A DNA stretch of 64,000 nucleotides from an uncultured Collinsella sp. (GCA_902464565.1 CABQJV010000004.1:49648-113647), one strand, 5' to 3'; positions 16,429 to 25,128 are shown, counted from the first letter of the stretch. Notes: generated by a model not told the origin, from the letters alone. Numbers and translations are program-made.

Positions 16429-17007
16429 TTATATCGCGAGAATCCCCAGATGCTCAAGCAAAATCTTAAGCCCAATGAGGATGAGCACGACGCCACCCAC
16501 GATGGTGGCGGGTTTTTCGTAGCGTGCGCCAAAGGTGTGGCCGATCGCTACGCCGGCGACGGAGAAGATAAACGTTATGACGCCGATAAGCGATACAGCG
16601 GGAACGATGTCAACCGAGAGCGCGGCAAATGAGATGCCCACGGCTAAGGCGTCGATTGAGGTGGCGATGGCGAGGATCAGGTACTCGCCCAGGTCAATCT
16701 TTTCGGCATCCTTGCCGTCGCCTTCATCCTCGTCCTCGGTAAAGGCTTCCCACAGCATTTTGCCGCCGATGAAGGCGAGCAGGATAAAGGCGATCCAATG
16801 GTCGATGGGTCCGATGATGCTCATGAATTGACTGCCGAGCGCCCATCCGATTACAGGCATGCCGGCCTGGAAGCCGCCAAAGAACAGGCCGAGCACCACG
16901 GCGACTTTAAGGTTGATCTTTTTCATGCCGAGACCTTTGCAGATGGAAACGGCAAAGGCGTCCATCGAAAGGCCAACGGCGAGCAACACGAGCTCTGCGA
17001 GTCCCAT
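16429..17007 (-). CDS. mntP: Manganese efflux pump MntP
   Basis: This 192-residue membrane protein exports Mn2+. Six hydrophobic helices are visible. The N-terminal GLSMDAFAVSICKGLGMKK and the second-half SIDALAVGISFAAL carry the paired Asp residues of this family, and LLFIGGK-like spacing precedes an acidic loop (TEDEDEGDGKDAEK). The frame extends upstream, but the ATG at 17007 has GAGAGGGAG before it and begins MGLAELVLLAVGLSMD. The upstream part of that frame overlaps a riboswitch. Terminator and riboswitch bracket it as a single-gene unit. Confidence 0.95.
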   Translation of the reverse strand: MGLAELVLLAVGLSMDAFAVSICKGLGMKKINLKVAVVLGLFFGGFQAGMPVIGWALGSQFMSIIGPIDHWIAFILLAFIGGKMLWEAFTEDEDEGDGKDAEKIDLGEYLILAIATSIDALAVGISFAALSVDIVPAVSLIGVITFIFSVAGVAIGHTFGARYEKPATIVGGVVLILIGLKILLEHLGILAI

Positions 17008-17044
17008 AGTCTGGCTCCCTCTCTGCGGGCGGGCCCGCGTGTAC

Positions 17045-17196
17045 CTCTTGAGGGAGTAATAAAAAAGACCCGTGGCGTACGCGTTGCGCGCACAGCCACG
17101 AGTCTCGTTCATTAAGGCAAGCCAGGCCGCATCGGCCAGTGTGTTGACTTACCGCGCCACCGGAGGCGAATCCGGTCACGCGACTACTCCCTCATT
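17045..17196 (-). promoter_or_regulatory. yybP-ykoY manganese riboswitch with terminator platform
   Basis: Read on the minus strand, the leader starts with GAGGGAGTAG (17184-17193), contains GTCAACACACTGGCC and GGCTTGCC, and reaches AACGAGACT (17101-17109). This is the conserved framework of the yybP-ykoY aptamer. The aptamer 3' strand overlaps a terminator stem (17067-17105) followed by six T. Downstream, TTACTCCCTCA can pair with the aptamer 5' strand. By family knowledge Mn2+ would favour readthrough into mntP. The assignment rests on visual motif matching. Confidence 0.8.
17061..17105 (-). terminator. Riboswitch-controlled terminator of mntP
   Basis: The minus-strand stem AGACTCGTGGC / GCCACGGGTCT (one G-U pair) is followed by TTTTTT. 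It lies between the aptamer and the mntP ribosome-binding site. Confidence 0.8.
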
Positions 17197-17353
17197 TATG
17201 CGAATCCCGATGCTACCACATGAACAGCTGATTTGGGTTGGGCTCTCAGCTGTGTTCGCTCATTCTGTAAGCATCGGATTTCGCAAGCGCCGCAGGGACA
17301 AACCGTGAGAAACTATTTAGCGTTTATGGAGCGTATACGATGGGAGCGATGCC

Positions 17354-18421
17354 TTGGATAAGAACGAGCTGCAAAAGCGTATGGAACAGGCCATCCGCCT
17401 GACGGCACCTGGTCAGCCGATCCGCACCGCCCTCGACATGATCATCGCCGGTCACCTGGGCGCCCTTATCTGCGTCGGCGACACCGAAAACGTGCTCGCT
17501 GCCGGTAACGACGGCTTCCCGCTCAACATTTCGTTTACCTCGAACCGCCTGTTCGAGCTTTCCAAGATGGACGGCGCCATCGTTATCGATGGCGACCTCA
17601 CCCAGATCCTGCGCGCCAACTTCCACCTCAATCCCGATCCCTCGCTTGCCACGAGTGAGACGGGCATGCGTCACCGTACTGCCGCTCGCATGTCGGTGCT
17701 CACCGATGCCATCGTGATCTCGGTCTCGGCCCGTCGCGCCGTCGTTAACGTGTACGTTCACGGCAAGAGCTACGAGATCCAGCCCGTCACCACCGTCATG
17801 AGCTCGGTCAACCAGCTCGTCGCCACGCTCCAGACTACCCGTCAGTCGCTCGACCGCTCCTTGCTGCGCCTGACGGCCCTTGAGCTCGACGACTACGTCA
17901 CGCTCGCCGACATCACCGGCATCTTCTCGAGCTTCGAGATCATGCAGCAGGCAAAGACCGAGCTTAAGGATTGCATTGTCAAGCTGGGCAACCAGGGCAA
18001 GCTCGTGCAGATGCAGCTCGAGCAGCTCGCGGGCTCCAGCATGGATACCGAATACGACTTGATGATCCGCGACTACGCAAGCGATTCCTCTGAGGCCAAC
18101 GCCGAGAAGATCCGCGCTGAGCTTGCCCGTATGACGCCCAAGGACTTGTCCGACCCGCAGCATGTGGCGGCAGTTCTGGGCTACGACGACCTGGACGAGG
18201 ACTCCGTCATGACACCGCTGGGCCTGCGCACGCTTTCGCGCGTGTCCGTTGTGCGCGACGGCGTGGCCGAGAAGATCGTCGACGAGTATGGCTCGTTGCA
18301 GGAGCTCATGGACGACATCAGCGAGGATCCGGAGCGCCTAGGCGACTTTGGCGTTAACAACCCTGCCATTCTTGCGGACTCCCTGTACCGCATGAAGGGC
18401 ACCAAACAGGGGAACGCATAA
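17354..18421 (+). CDS. disA: Diadenylate cyclase DisA (DNA integrity scanning protein)
   Basis: This 355-residue enzyme makes cyclic di-AMP from two ATP and binds branched DNA. The DAC domain motifs DGA (residues 73-75) and RHRTAAR (106-112) are present. A helical linker (YVTLADITGIFSSFEIMQQA onward) and a C-terminal RuvA-like HhH domain (LGLRTLSRVSVVRDGVAEKI, EYGSLQELMDDI) follow. The start is TTG 17354, preceded by GGGAG seven bases earlier; no in-frame ATG is available. It overlaps ispD by one base (TAATG) and so heads a coupled disA-ispD-ispF-cysS run. Confidence 0.96.
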   Translation: MDKNELQKRMEQAIRLTAPGQPIRTALDMIIAGHLGALICVGDTENVLAAGNDGFPLNISFTSNRLFELSKMDGAIVIDGDLTQILRANFHLNPDPSLATSETGMRHRTAARMSVLTDAIVISVSARRAVVNVYVHGKSYEIQPVTTVMSSVNQLVATLQTTRQSLDRSLLRLTALELDDYVTLADITGIFSSFEIMQQAKTELKDCIVKLGNQGKLVQMQLEQLAGSSMDTEYDLMIRDYASDSSEANAEKIRAELARMTPKDLSDPQHVAAVLGYDDLDEDSVMTPLGLRTLSRVSVVRDGVAEKIVDEYGSLQELMDDISEDPERLGDFGVNNPAILADSLYRMKGTKQGNA

Positions 18422-19149
18422 TGGCGCCCGTATGCGCCGTGGTCGTTGCCGGTGGCAGCGGCCAGCGCTTTGGTAACCCCGGTGGCAAGCAGCTCGTCAA
18501 TGTGGCGGGCCGTCCGCTCATGAGCTGGTCCATCCGTGCGTTCGATCGTAGCGACAAGGTCGGCCACATTGTGGTGGTGTGTCCTGCCGAGCGCCGTGCC
18601 GAGATGCGCCGCCTGGTCATCGACCCGTTTGACTATGACACGCCCATCAGCATTGCCGATGCCGGCGATACCCGTCAGGATTCCACCCGTGCCGGCGTGC
18701 ATGCGGTTCCGGCGGGCTTTGAATACGTCGCCATTCACGATGGCGCTCGTCCGCTCATTACGGCCGAGGCCATCGACCACGCTATCGACGTGCTCGTGAG
18801 CGACCGTGCCCTCGACGGTGTCGTGTGTGGACAGCCCGCGATCGACACGCTCAAGATCGTCGACGGCGATAATATCGTCGAGACGCCGCCGCGTGAGCTC
18901 TACTGGGCAGCGCAGACGCCGCAGATCTTTAGCGTCGATGCTATGAAGCGCGCCCACGCTGCAGCCATTGCCGAGGGCTTTATCGGTACCGATGATTCGT
19001 CGCTGGTCGAGCGCATGGGTGGGCGCGTCCGCTGCGTCCAGAGCCCACGCGATAACCTTAAGGTGACGGTGCCCGAGGACCTGCGTCCCGTAACCGCGAT
19101 TCTGCTTGGCCGTATGGCCGAGGGAGAGGACCTTCCCCATGTTCAGTAA
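18421..19149 (+). CDS. ispD: 2-C-methyl-D-erythritol 4-phosphate cytidylyltransferase
   Basis: This is step 3 of the MEP isoprenoid pathway: CTP plus MEP gives CDP-ME. The 242-residue protein has the nucleotide-binding loop VVVAGGSGQRFG at the N-terminus with the GGKQ lysine. ADAGDTRQDSTRAGVHAV and IHDGARPLI are both IspD signatures. LYWAAQTPQIF and TDDSSLVERMG complete the substrate site. It starts on the ATG overlapping the disA stop and overlaps ispF by 11 bases, so the three are co-translated. Confidence 0.96.
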   Translation: MAPVCAVVVAGGSGQRFGNPGGKQLVNVAGRPLMSWSIRAFDRSDKVGHIVVVCPAERRAEMRRLVIDPFDYDTPISIADAGDTRQDSTRAGVHAVPAGFEYVAIHDGARPLITAEAIDHAIDVLVSDRALDGVVCGQPAIDTLKIVDGDNIVETPPRELYWAAQTPQIFSVDAMKRAHAAAIAEGFIGTDDSSLVERMGGRVRCVQSPRDNLKVTVPEDLRPVTAILLGRMAEGEDLPHVQ

Positions 19150-19633
19150 CCTGCGCATTGGCCACGGCTACGACGTCCACCGTTTGGTGGAGGGGCGTCG
19201 ATGTATCATCGGCGGGGTTGACATTCCCTACGAGCGCGGCCTGCTGGGCCACTCGGATGCCGATGTGCTCGCGCACGCCTTGGCCGACGCCATTCTGGGC
19301 GCCTGCCGCGGGGGAGACATCGGCAAGCTATTCCCCGACACCGATCCCGCCTACGAGGGTGCCGATTCGATGGTGCTGCTCGCTCGCGTGATGGACTATG
19401 CGCGCGAGCTGGGCTTTGAGTTTGTCGATGCCGATTGCACCATTGCCTGTCAGCAACCCAAGATCACTCCGCACCGCGATGCCATGCGCGCCAACCTTGC
19501 CCATGCCCTGGGCGTCGACGTGGAAAACGTGGGCGTCGCCGCCACCACGACCGAAAAGCTCGGTTGGGAAGGCCAGGGCGAGGGAATCGGCGCCTGGGCC
19601 GTCTGCCTGCTACAGAAAACCGTTAAGGAGTAA
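19139..19633 (+). CDS. ispF: 2-C-methyl-D-erythritol 2,4-cyclodiphosphate synthase
   Basis: IspF cyclises CDP-ME-2-phosphate to MEcPP. The 164-residue protein carries zinc ligands D12 and H14 (GYDVHRL) and H46 (ADVLAHAL), plus GHSDAD, DIGKLFPDTDP and the C-terminal ATTTEKLGWEGQGEGI. ATG 19139 matches the conserved MFSNLRIGHGYDVH start; an in-frame ATG at 19106 lies inside ispD and is less likely. ispE, the intermediate step, is not in this window. Confidence 0.96.
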   Translation: MFSNLRIGHGYDVHRLVEGRRCIIGGVDIPYERGLLGHSDADVLAHALADAILGACRGGDIGKLFPDTDPAYEGADSMVLLARVMDYARELGFEFVDADCTIACQQPKITPHRDAMRANLAHALGVDVENVGVAATTTEKLGWEGQGEGIGAWAVCLLQKTVKE

Positions 19634-19636
19634 CGA

Positions 19637-21103
19637 ATGCGTATCTACAACAGCGCTACCCATAAAAAGGAAGAGTTCCAGCCCATCGAGTCCGGCAAGG
19701 TCCGCATGTACGTGTGCGGCCCTACGGTCTACGACAACATCCACATCGGCAATGCCCGCACGTTCATCAGCTTTGATGTGATTCGTCGCTGGCTCATCGC
19801 GAGTGGCTACGAGGTCACGTTCGCCCAGAATCTCACCGATGTCGATGACAAGATCATCAAGCGCGCAAACGAGCAGGGCCGTACGGCTGCCGAGGTCGCG
19901 ACGGAGTTCTCCGATAAGTTCATCGGCGTCATGCGCGCCGCCAACGTGCTCGACCCGGATGTGCGTCCCCGCGCCACCAAGGAGATCGGCCCCATGATCG
20001 CCATGATCAAGACGCTTATCGAGCAGGGCCACGCTTACGCAGCCGATAACGGCGATGTGTACTTTGCCGTGCGCAGCGATCCCAACTACGGCCAGGTCTC
20101 GGGCCGCAACATCGACGACCTTATGGTTGGCGCGCGCATCGAGGAGAACGAGGATAAGAACGACCCGCTCGACTTTGCCCTGTGGAAGGCCGCCAAGCCC
20201 GGCGAGCCCAGCTGGCCGAGCCCCTGGGGCGAGGGCCGCCCCGGTTGGCACACCGAGTGCGCCGCCATGGTGCATCGCTACCTGGGCACTCCGATCGACA
20301 TCCACGGCGGTGGCTCCGACCTTGCCTTCCCGCATCACGAGAACGAGTGCGCCCAGGCCACCTGCGCCTGGCACCAGGGCTTCTCCAACACCTGGATGCA
20401 CACGGGCATGCTGCTGGTTGACGGCGAGAAGATGTCCAAGTCGCTCGGAAACTTCTTTACGCTGGCCGAGGTGCTCGAGCAGCACTCTGCCGCGGCCCTG
20501 CGCCTGTTGATGCTGCAGACGAGCTATCGCTCGCCGCTCGACTTTTCTTGGGAGCGCCTGGAGGGTGCCGAGAACTCGCTCACGCGTATCGCCGGTACGG
20601 TCGAGAACCTGCGCTGGGCCGCGAAGCATGCGACGGCCGATGCCGATGAGGCAGCATCCGAGGCGTTTGCCGCCAAGGCCGCCGAGACCCGCGCCGCCTT
20701 TAAGGAGTGCATGGACGACGACTTTAACACCGCCGGTGCCATGGGCGCCGTCTTTGGCTTTGTCACTGAATGCAACCAGTACCTGGAGCAGGCGGGCGAC
20801 GCTGCCGACAAGGCCGCCGCGCTTGCCGCCGCCGACACGCTGGCCGAGTTGCTCGATACGTTTGGCGTCGAGCTTCCCGAGCCCAAGGTCGAGCTGCCGC
20901 TGGGCCTGCTGGGCGTTGCCGCCGGCCTGGTCGCCTACACGGGCGACGACGTGGACGAGGCAGCTTCCAAGATTCTCGAGGCCCGCGCCGAGGCCCGTGC
21001 CGCCAAGAACTGGGATCTGGCAGATGCCATCCGCGACCAGCTCAAGGACCTGGGCCTGACGATTGAAGATACCGCCGCCGGCACTCGTATTAAGAGTCTC
21101 TAG
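19637..21103 (+). CDS. cysS: Cysteine--tRNA ligase
   Basis: This 488-residue class I synthetase starts 3 bases after ispF. The zinc-site Cys27 lies in YVCGPTVYD, with further ligands in GWHTECAAM and FPHHENECAQ. The HIGH-type motif is HIGN (36-39) and the KMSKS loop is KMSKSLGNF near residue 266. The C-terminal anticodon-binding helical domain ends ADAIRDQLKDLGLTIEDTAAG. The ispDF-cysS order is common in Firmicutes and Actinobacteria, where rlmB and a YacP-type gene follow, as here. Confidence 0.97.
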   Translation: MRIYNSATHKKEEFQPIESGKVRMYVCGPTVYDNIHIGNARTFISFDVIRRWLIASGYEVTFAQNLTDVDDKIIKRANEQGRTAAEVATEFSDKFIGVMRAANVLDPDVRPRATKEIGPMIAMIKTLIEQGHAYAADNGDVYFAVRSDPNYGQVSGRNIDDLMVGARIEENEDKNDPLDFALWKAAKPGEPSWPSPWGEGRPGWHTECAAMVHRYLGTPIDIHGGGSDLAFPHHENECAQATCAWHQGFSNTWMHTGMLLVDGEKMSKSLGNFFTLAEVLEQHSAAALRLLMLQTSYRSPLDFSWERLEGAENSLTRIAGTVENLRWAAKHATADADEAASEAFAAKAAETRAAFKECMDDDFNTAGAMGAVFGFVTECNQYLEQAGDAADKAAALAAADTLAELLDTFGVELPEPKVELPLGLLGVAAGLVAYTGDDVDEAASKILEARAEARAAKNWDLADAIRDQLKDLGLTIEDTAAGTRIKSL

Positions 21104-21246
21104 TATTTGTCGACCGTTCGAGGTGCGGCAGATTGCCTTGAAAGAGGAGGGCATAGACCTGGTGGTCATGCCCGACGATTGAAAGGCAAGGTGCCGTGGC
21201 TCGGACGGTCGATTCTTGTTCGTTATCTATTTAAGGAGGCCGTTTT

Positions 21247-22161
21247 ATGGCCGACAATCGCAAGCGTGCGCCTCGTGGCGGCAAGCAGGCCGCTTCTGGC
21301 TCGCGTCCGATTCGCCGCAATGACCGCACTGCCGCTCCCAAGGGCCAGCGCGATCGCGCCCAGGCCGCACGTCCGCAGCGCGATCGCAACCGCGACGCTG
21401 TCCAGGCTCCCAAGGGCGAGTTTATCGAAGGTCGTCGTGCTGCCGCCGAGGCACTACGCACTGGTTTTCCCATCAAGTGCGCGCTCATTGCCGAGGGCGG
21501 GGAGCGCGATGCCGCCTTGTCGCGCCTGGTCGATGACCTCAACGCCGCGGGAGTCCGCATTAAGTTCGTTCCACGCGCGCAGCTCGATGCGCTGTCGAGC
21601 CATGGCGCTCACCAGGGTATTGCGCTCGAGGTTGGCAACTTCCCCTATGCCGATGTCGCCGACATCCTCGACCGCGCGGGCGACGGTCCGGCGCTTGTCG
21701 TAGTGCTCGACCATGTGACCGACGACGGTAACTTTGGCGCCATCGTGCGCTCTGCCGAGGTTGTGGGCGCGGCCGGCGTCATCATCGCCAACAAACGAGC
21801 CGCCGGCGTAACGGTGGGTAGCTACAAGACTTCTGCCGGCGCCGTTATGCATCTGCCCATCGCGCAGGTCCCCAATATCGCTCGTGCGCTCGATGACCTC
21901 AAAGCCGCCGGTTTTTGGGTGGGCGGTGCCTCCGAGCACGCCGAGGGCAGCTGCTGGGATGCCCCCTTCGAGGACCGCGTGGCACTCGTCATGGGTTCCG
22001 AGGGCGACGGCATCTCGCGTCTGGTGCTCGAGAAATGCGACTTTTTGACCAAGCTTCCCCAGCGCGGCATGACCGAGAGCCTCAATGTTGCCCAGGCGAC
22101 TACGGCCCTCTGCTTTGAGTGGCTGCGCCGCAACGCCGGCGAGCTCATGGGGGAGGAGTAG
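21247..22161 (+). CDS. rlmB: 23S rRNA (guanosine-2'-O-)-methyltransferase, TrmH/SpoU family
   Basis: The 304-residue protein has a disordered basic N-terminus of about 60 residues (RKRAPRGGKQAASGSRPIRR) and a substrate-binding L30e-like domain (FIEGRRAAAEALRTGF). The SPOUT domain carries the three SpoU motifs: DHVTDDGNFGAIVRSAEVV, LVMGSEGDGISRLV and ESLNVAQATTALCFEWLR. It methylates ribosomal RNA ribose; assignment to RlmB rather than another TrmH member is from context after cysS. AAGGAGG precedes ATG 21247. The 143-base gap before it shows no gene. Confidence 0.9.
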   Translation: MADNRKRAPRGGKQAASGSRPIRRNDRTAAPKGQRDRAQAARPQRDRNRDAVQAPKGEFIEGRRAAAEALRTGFPIKCALIAEGGERDAALSRLVDDLNAAGVRIKFVPRAQLDALSSHGAHQGIALEVGNFPYADVADILDRAGDGPALVVVLDHVTDDGNFGAIVRSAEVVGAAGVIIANKRAAGVTVGSYKTSAGAVMHLPIAQVPNIARALDDLKAAGFWVGGASEHAEGSCWDAPFEDRVALVMGSEGDGISRLVLEKCDFLTKLPQRGMTESLNVAQATTALCFEWLRRNAGELMGEE

Positions 22162-22164
22162 CGC

Positions 22165-22842
22165 ATGTCCAAGAAGAACCGTGCCAAGTCCAAGGCCAAG
22201 CGCTTTGGCGAGGGCTCGGCCAAGCCGATTGTTTCGGCCGCGACCTACGGCGTGGGCGGCAATGCGTTTGCGCAGGCTATCGCCGACCCAGTCTCGACGG
22301 TGCACTCCAACAAGCCCGAGCTGCTGGTGGTCGACGGTTACAACGTGATCCACTGCACGCCGCGCTACGAAAAGCTCGTGTACGACCATTCCGACGATCC
22401 GTATTCCAGCGACGTCCACGATATGGCGCGCACCGCCCTCATCAACGACGTTGCTGCCTTTGCCCAGGGCCGTTACGAGGCCGTGATCGTGTTTGACGGC
22501 GCGGGCAATATCTCCAGTGAACGTCCCAACCTGCCGGCCCGCGGCGTGCGCATCGAGTTCTCGCCGACGGGTGTTTCAGCCGATACCGTGGTGCAAAAGC
22601 TCTGCATCGAGGCGCGCGAGGAAGGCCGCGCATGCTCCGTGGTATCGAGCGACGGCACGATCCAGGCCGTCGTCATGGGCAAGGGTGTCACGCGCATCTC
22701 GAGCCGTATGCTGGTGGACGAGATCAAACAGATCGACAACGACGTGCACGAGGCCGAGGAGGCCCCGCAGATCAAGATGACCCTGGGCAGCCGTCTAAGC
22801 CCCGAGGCCCTGGCCAAGCTCAAGGCGTTGCGCGGACGGTAG
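22165..22842 (+). CDS. NYN domain (YacP/Rae1-like) ribonuclease-family protein
   Basis: The 225-residue protein has a PIN-like NYN domain. LLVVDGYNVIH (about 53-63) holds the first catalytic Asp, RTALINDVAAF follows, VIVFDGAGN holds the second acidic residue, and SVVSSDGTIQAVV the third. Bacillus Rae1 (YacP) of this family cleaves mRNA on the ribosome. The N-terminus is Lys/Arg-rich, suggesting RNA contact. It starts 3 bases after rlmB and is convergent with the HTH-HipA gene. Confidence 0.85.
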   Translation: MSKKNRAKSKAKRFGEGSAKPIVSAATYGVGGNAFAQAIADPVSTVHSNKPELLVVDGYNVIHCTPRYEKLVYDHSDDPYSSDVHDMARTALINDVAAFAQGRYEAVIVFDGAGNISSERPNLPARGVRIEFSPTGVSADTVVQKLCIEAREEGRACSVVSSDGTIQAVVMGKGVTRISSRMLVDEIKQIDNDVHEAEEAPQIKMTLGSRLSPEALAKLKALRGR

Positions 22843-22869
22843 GGGAGTTGGCGGGGCAATGCTGCCTTG

Positions 22870-24210
22870 CTAACTCCATTCAGCGATGTCGATCATTCTT
22901 TTGAGGCGCCACGTTAGCGCCTCTTTTAGATAAGGCAGTCTCGCTGTTAGAGCATCGTTTTTAGACAGAATCTCGATTGCCTCGTCAACGAAGCCTTCGA
23001 GTTTGTCGCCGTCAAACCAGCCCATGTCCTCGACGAGCAACATTTGTTTGGCGGGGCTTGAATGAAATTGTGCGCTGGTAAAACTGTGCTCTCCTGCCCG
23101 AAGCTCCTCAAGAGAAATGTTGCACCAGAGCGATGAGCCCGAATCGAAGATGGGGGCAGGTCTGCAGGCTAGCGTGTTTACGTTTCGCACAAGGCCAAAG
23201 TTACGCCAATGACGATCGTAGTTGGCGATGATGTCGTCGCACACGATCATACGGTCAAGGGCATCCTTGACGCCTGTCACCCCGAGCTCCTCGCAGTTTG
23301 CTACGTATCGCTCGTAGTCGGTTAGTCGTTCACCTGCGTTCGCGTACTGGTTTACATAGAACGCAGGGACATACTCTTCTTCATCAGTTAAGAAGACATC
23401 GCATATGCTCAGGGCGGAAGTGCCCGTGCCCTCGAGCGAGTAAGGCACATAATCGCAGGTGTTTAGGATGCGACGGTGGAGCGTGGTCGCCACCAGCTCG
23501 TTATAAGGTTCCTGGTTCAGGTGCGCTCCTGCCTTATGCAGAATTCGACGCCCGTCCTCGCATGTCCAGTACTTTTGAAGATTGCCGTCCGAGGTGTTAT
23601 CGGGTTTTGCGGCGGCTGCTTTACCCTCTGGGGCGAAGGGTGCAATGGTTAGCGAGACGTCATCAAAGGCATTATTGAAGAAATTGATATCTTCCCACGC
23701 GAGGCCGGAGTCTTGGGGCCTAATCCAATACTGGTCGGATAAGGAGAGGCCAAGATTTCGCTGTACGAGTTCATCGGGAACATCGACTGCGGCTTCTGCA
23801 AGCAGGGAGGCTAGCCCAATGCGTGCGAGCGGGATACCGCGGCCGCGCCACCAGATGCGGAAGGAGTCGAGCGATATGGGGCTATTAGGGCCAAATACTC
23901 CAATAGGGGCGTGGGCGTAATCGATGTCGGCACCGATGTGGGTAAAGTCTTTTCGCGATGTGCTGTAGACCAGCTGAGCGACCTCGTGCGTGCGATTCAT
24001 GAGGGTGAACGCGATCTCGCTCTTACCGTGGCCGCGGCGGGGACGTCCCCCCGTTTTGGTCACAGAGCGGAGTCGCGTGTCGACGCTGTCTTTGTCGATG
24101 AGCCATACACCAGAAGCCTTGCGGGCCTCAAGTGCTTCGTTTTTTATGAGCTCCTGCACCCTGCGCGGAGTGATGCCGAGCAGTTCGGCTGCTTCCTTGG
24201 TAGTAAGCAT
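22870..24210 (-). CDS. Single-chain HTH-HipA-like kinase protein
   Basis: The 446-residue protein joins a MerR/excisionase-type helix-turn-helix (residues 1-45: MLTTKEAAELLGITPRRVQE) to a HipA-like kinase region. The catalytic-loop equivalent is CDDIIANYDRHWRNFGLVRN and the metal-binding region RPAPIFDSGSSLW. Normal HipA systems split antitoxin and toxin, so this appears to be a self-contained repressor-kinase. The frame is open upstream, but ATG 24210 has GAAGGG eight bases before it and starts at the HTH. Operator-like repeats lie at 24230-24289. The product could act as a HipA-type toxin or as a regulator; no partner gene is visible. Confidence 0.8.
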   Translation of the reverse strand: MLTTKEAAELLGITPRRVQELIKNEALEARKASGVWLIDKDSVDTRLRSVTKTGGRPRRGHGKSEIAFTLMNRTHEVAQLVYSTSRKDFTHIGADIDYAHAPIGVFGPNSPISLDSFRIWWRGRGIPLARIGLASLLAEAAVDVPDELVQRNLGLSLSDQYWIRPQDSGLAWEDINFFNNAFDDVSLTIAPFAPEGKAAAAKPDNTSDGNLQKYWTCEDGRRILHKAGAHLNQEPYNELVATTLHRRILNTCDYVPYSLEGTGTSALSICDVFLTDEEEYVPAFYVNQYANAGERLTDYERYVANCEELGVTGVKDALDRMIVCDDIIANYDRHWRNFGLVRNVNTLACRPAPIFDSGSSLWCNISLEELRAGEHSFTSAQFHSSPAKQMLLVEDMGWFDGDKLEGFVDEAIEILSKNDALTARLPYLKEALTWRLKRMIDIAEWS

Positions 24211-24229
24211 CGCGAAACCCTTCGCCAAA

Positions 24230-24289
24230 ACGAATAGTTTTATATATAGCAATTGTAATTAAAACTATTCGTTCTGACGAATGGTTTTG
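24230..24289. promoter_or_regulatory. Three operator-like repeats at the HTH-HipA promoter
   Basis: ACGAATAGTTTTA (24230-24242) and its exact inverse (24260-24272) flank an AT-rich spacer with TATATATA, a plausible minus-strand -10. A third unit, ACGAATGGTTTTG (24277-24289), repeats the first in direct orientation. Binding by the HTH of the downstream gene is inferred. Confidence 0.7.
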
Positions 24290-24434
24290 AGATTGAGGGC
24301 GAACCGACAGAAATGAACGGGCCTGGTACCTGTTGTTGCTGGATTTTGCATATTTGTATAACGCCGTGTGGCCTGTTGCGCCCCGTCCGTAATTCCTTTA
24401 TTCTTAACAGGCTTCGCGCGAAAGCGCCAAGTGT

Positions 24435-24506
24435 GCCAGTGTGGCGCAACGGTAGCGCAACTGATTTGTAATCAGTGGGTTGCAGGTTCGATTCCTGTCA
24501 CTGGCT
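24435..24506 (+). tRNA. tRNA-Thr (anticodon TGT)
   Basis: The cloverleaf folds fully: acceptor GCCAGTG/CACTGGC, anticodon stem ACTGA/TCAGT with loop TTTGTAA, T arm GCAGG-TTCGATT-CCTGT. CCA is encoded at 24507-24509. Confidence 0.95.
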
Positions 24507-24509
24507 CCA

Positions 24510-25128
24510 TGAGAGTTTCGGGCTCTGTTCCCTTGTGGGGCAGGGCCCGTTTCTATTTGTGTCTATAAGTCAGCGGGTGTGGCGCCAACCAAGCTTCAGG
24601 TTTGTCTCAATCTGTAACACGAAGAGGCTGGAAACCGTTCTAGCTGTTACAGAATGAGACGTAAGCTGAGGTCGATGCGTAATATCTCGACCTGTAACAG
24701 ATAGGGGAGAAAATGTTCTCTATATGTTACAGATCGAGACAAAAGCCGTGTCGAGCTCGGCTGCCCCCCTGAGCGTGGATTATCGGACGTACGAGCGTGG
24801 AAAATCTTCCGCCTAGTGAATGAGCGTGGATAATCTGCCGCTTTGGCCTCAGAAACACGCCAAAAGTGGGAGATTATCCACGCTCGATTTCAAACGGGAG
24901 AAAATCCACGCTCGAATCTGCCGCGGAAGCCCGATCTCGAGCTATATATAGGTGCAATTAAGCCGGTATCGAAGTTCGATACTGAAGGTGTACTCCACTA
25001 CAGCAAAGTGTTACCTTGGGAAACGTCACCTCAGTATCCAAAACCACTGTCCTTCATATCCAAACTCAATAAAACCGCAGGTCACGGCTATATAGATACG
25101 CCCGGCACCGTGTATCTAGAGGTTTTCG
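24510..25128. repeat. Non-coding region with two families of small inverted repeats
   Basis: No convincing gene lies here. Family 1: two hairpins built on CTGTAACA arms (24604-24619/24645-24660 and 24685-24699/24725-24739), each with one mismatch. Family 2: GAGCGTGGAT/AAATC occurs three times forward (24771, 24793, 24822) and twice inverted (24872-24885, 24898-24913). The rest (24936-25128) is lower in GC than its surroundings. It lies between a tRNA gene and the tRNA-tuf promoter and may be a remnant of inserted DNA. Confidence 0.7.

Noticed and set aside
21104..21246. A short open stretch between cysS and rlmB reading RQIALKEEGIDLVVMPDD
   Set aside because: It lies out of frame with cysS, is not long enough to judge and has no convincing start. 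It could be a decayed tail, but evidence is insufficient.
24604..24913. Possible CRISPR array
   Set aside because: Repeats occur in inverted as well as direct orientation, spacing is irregular, and there are no cas genes or uniform spacers.
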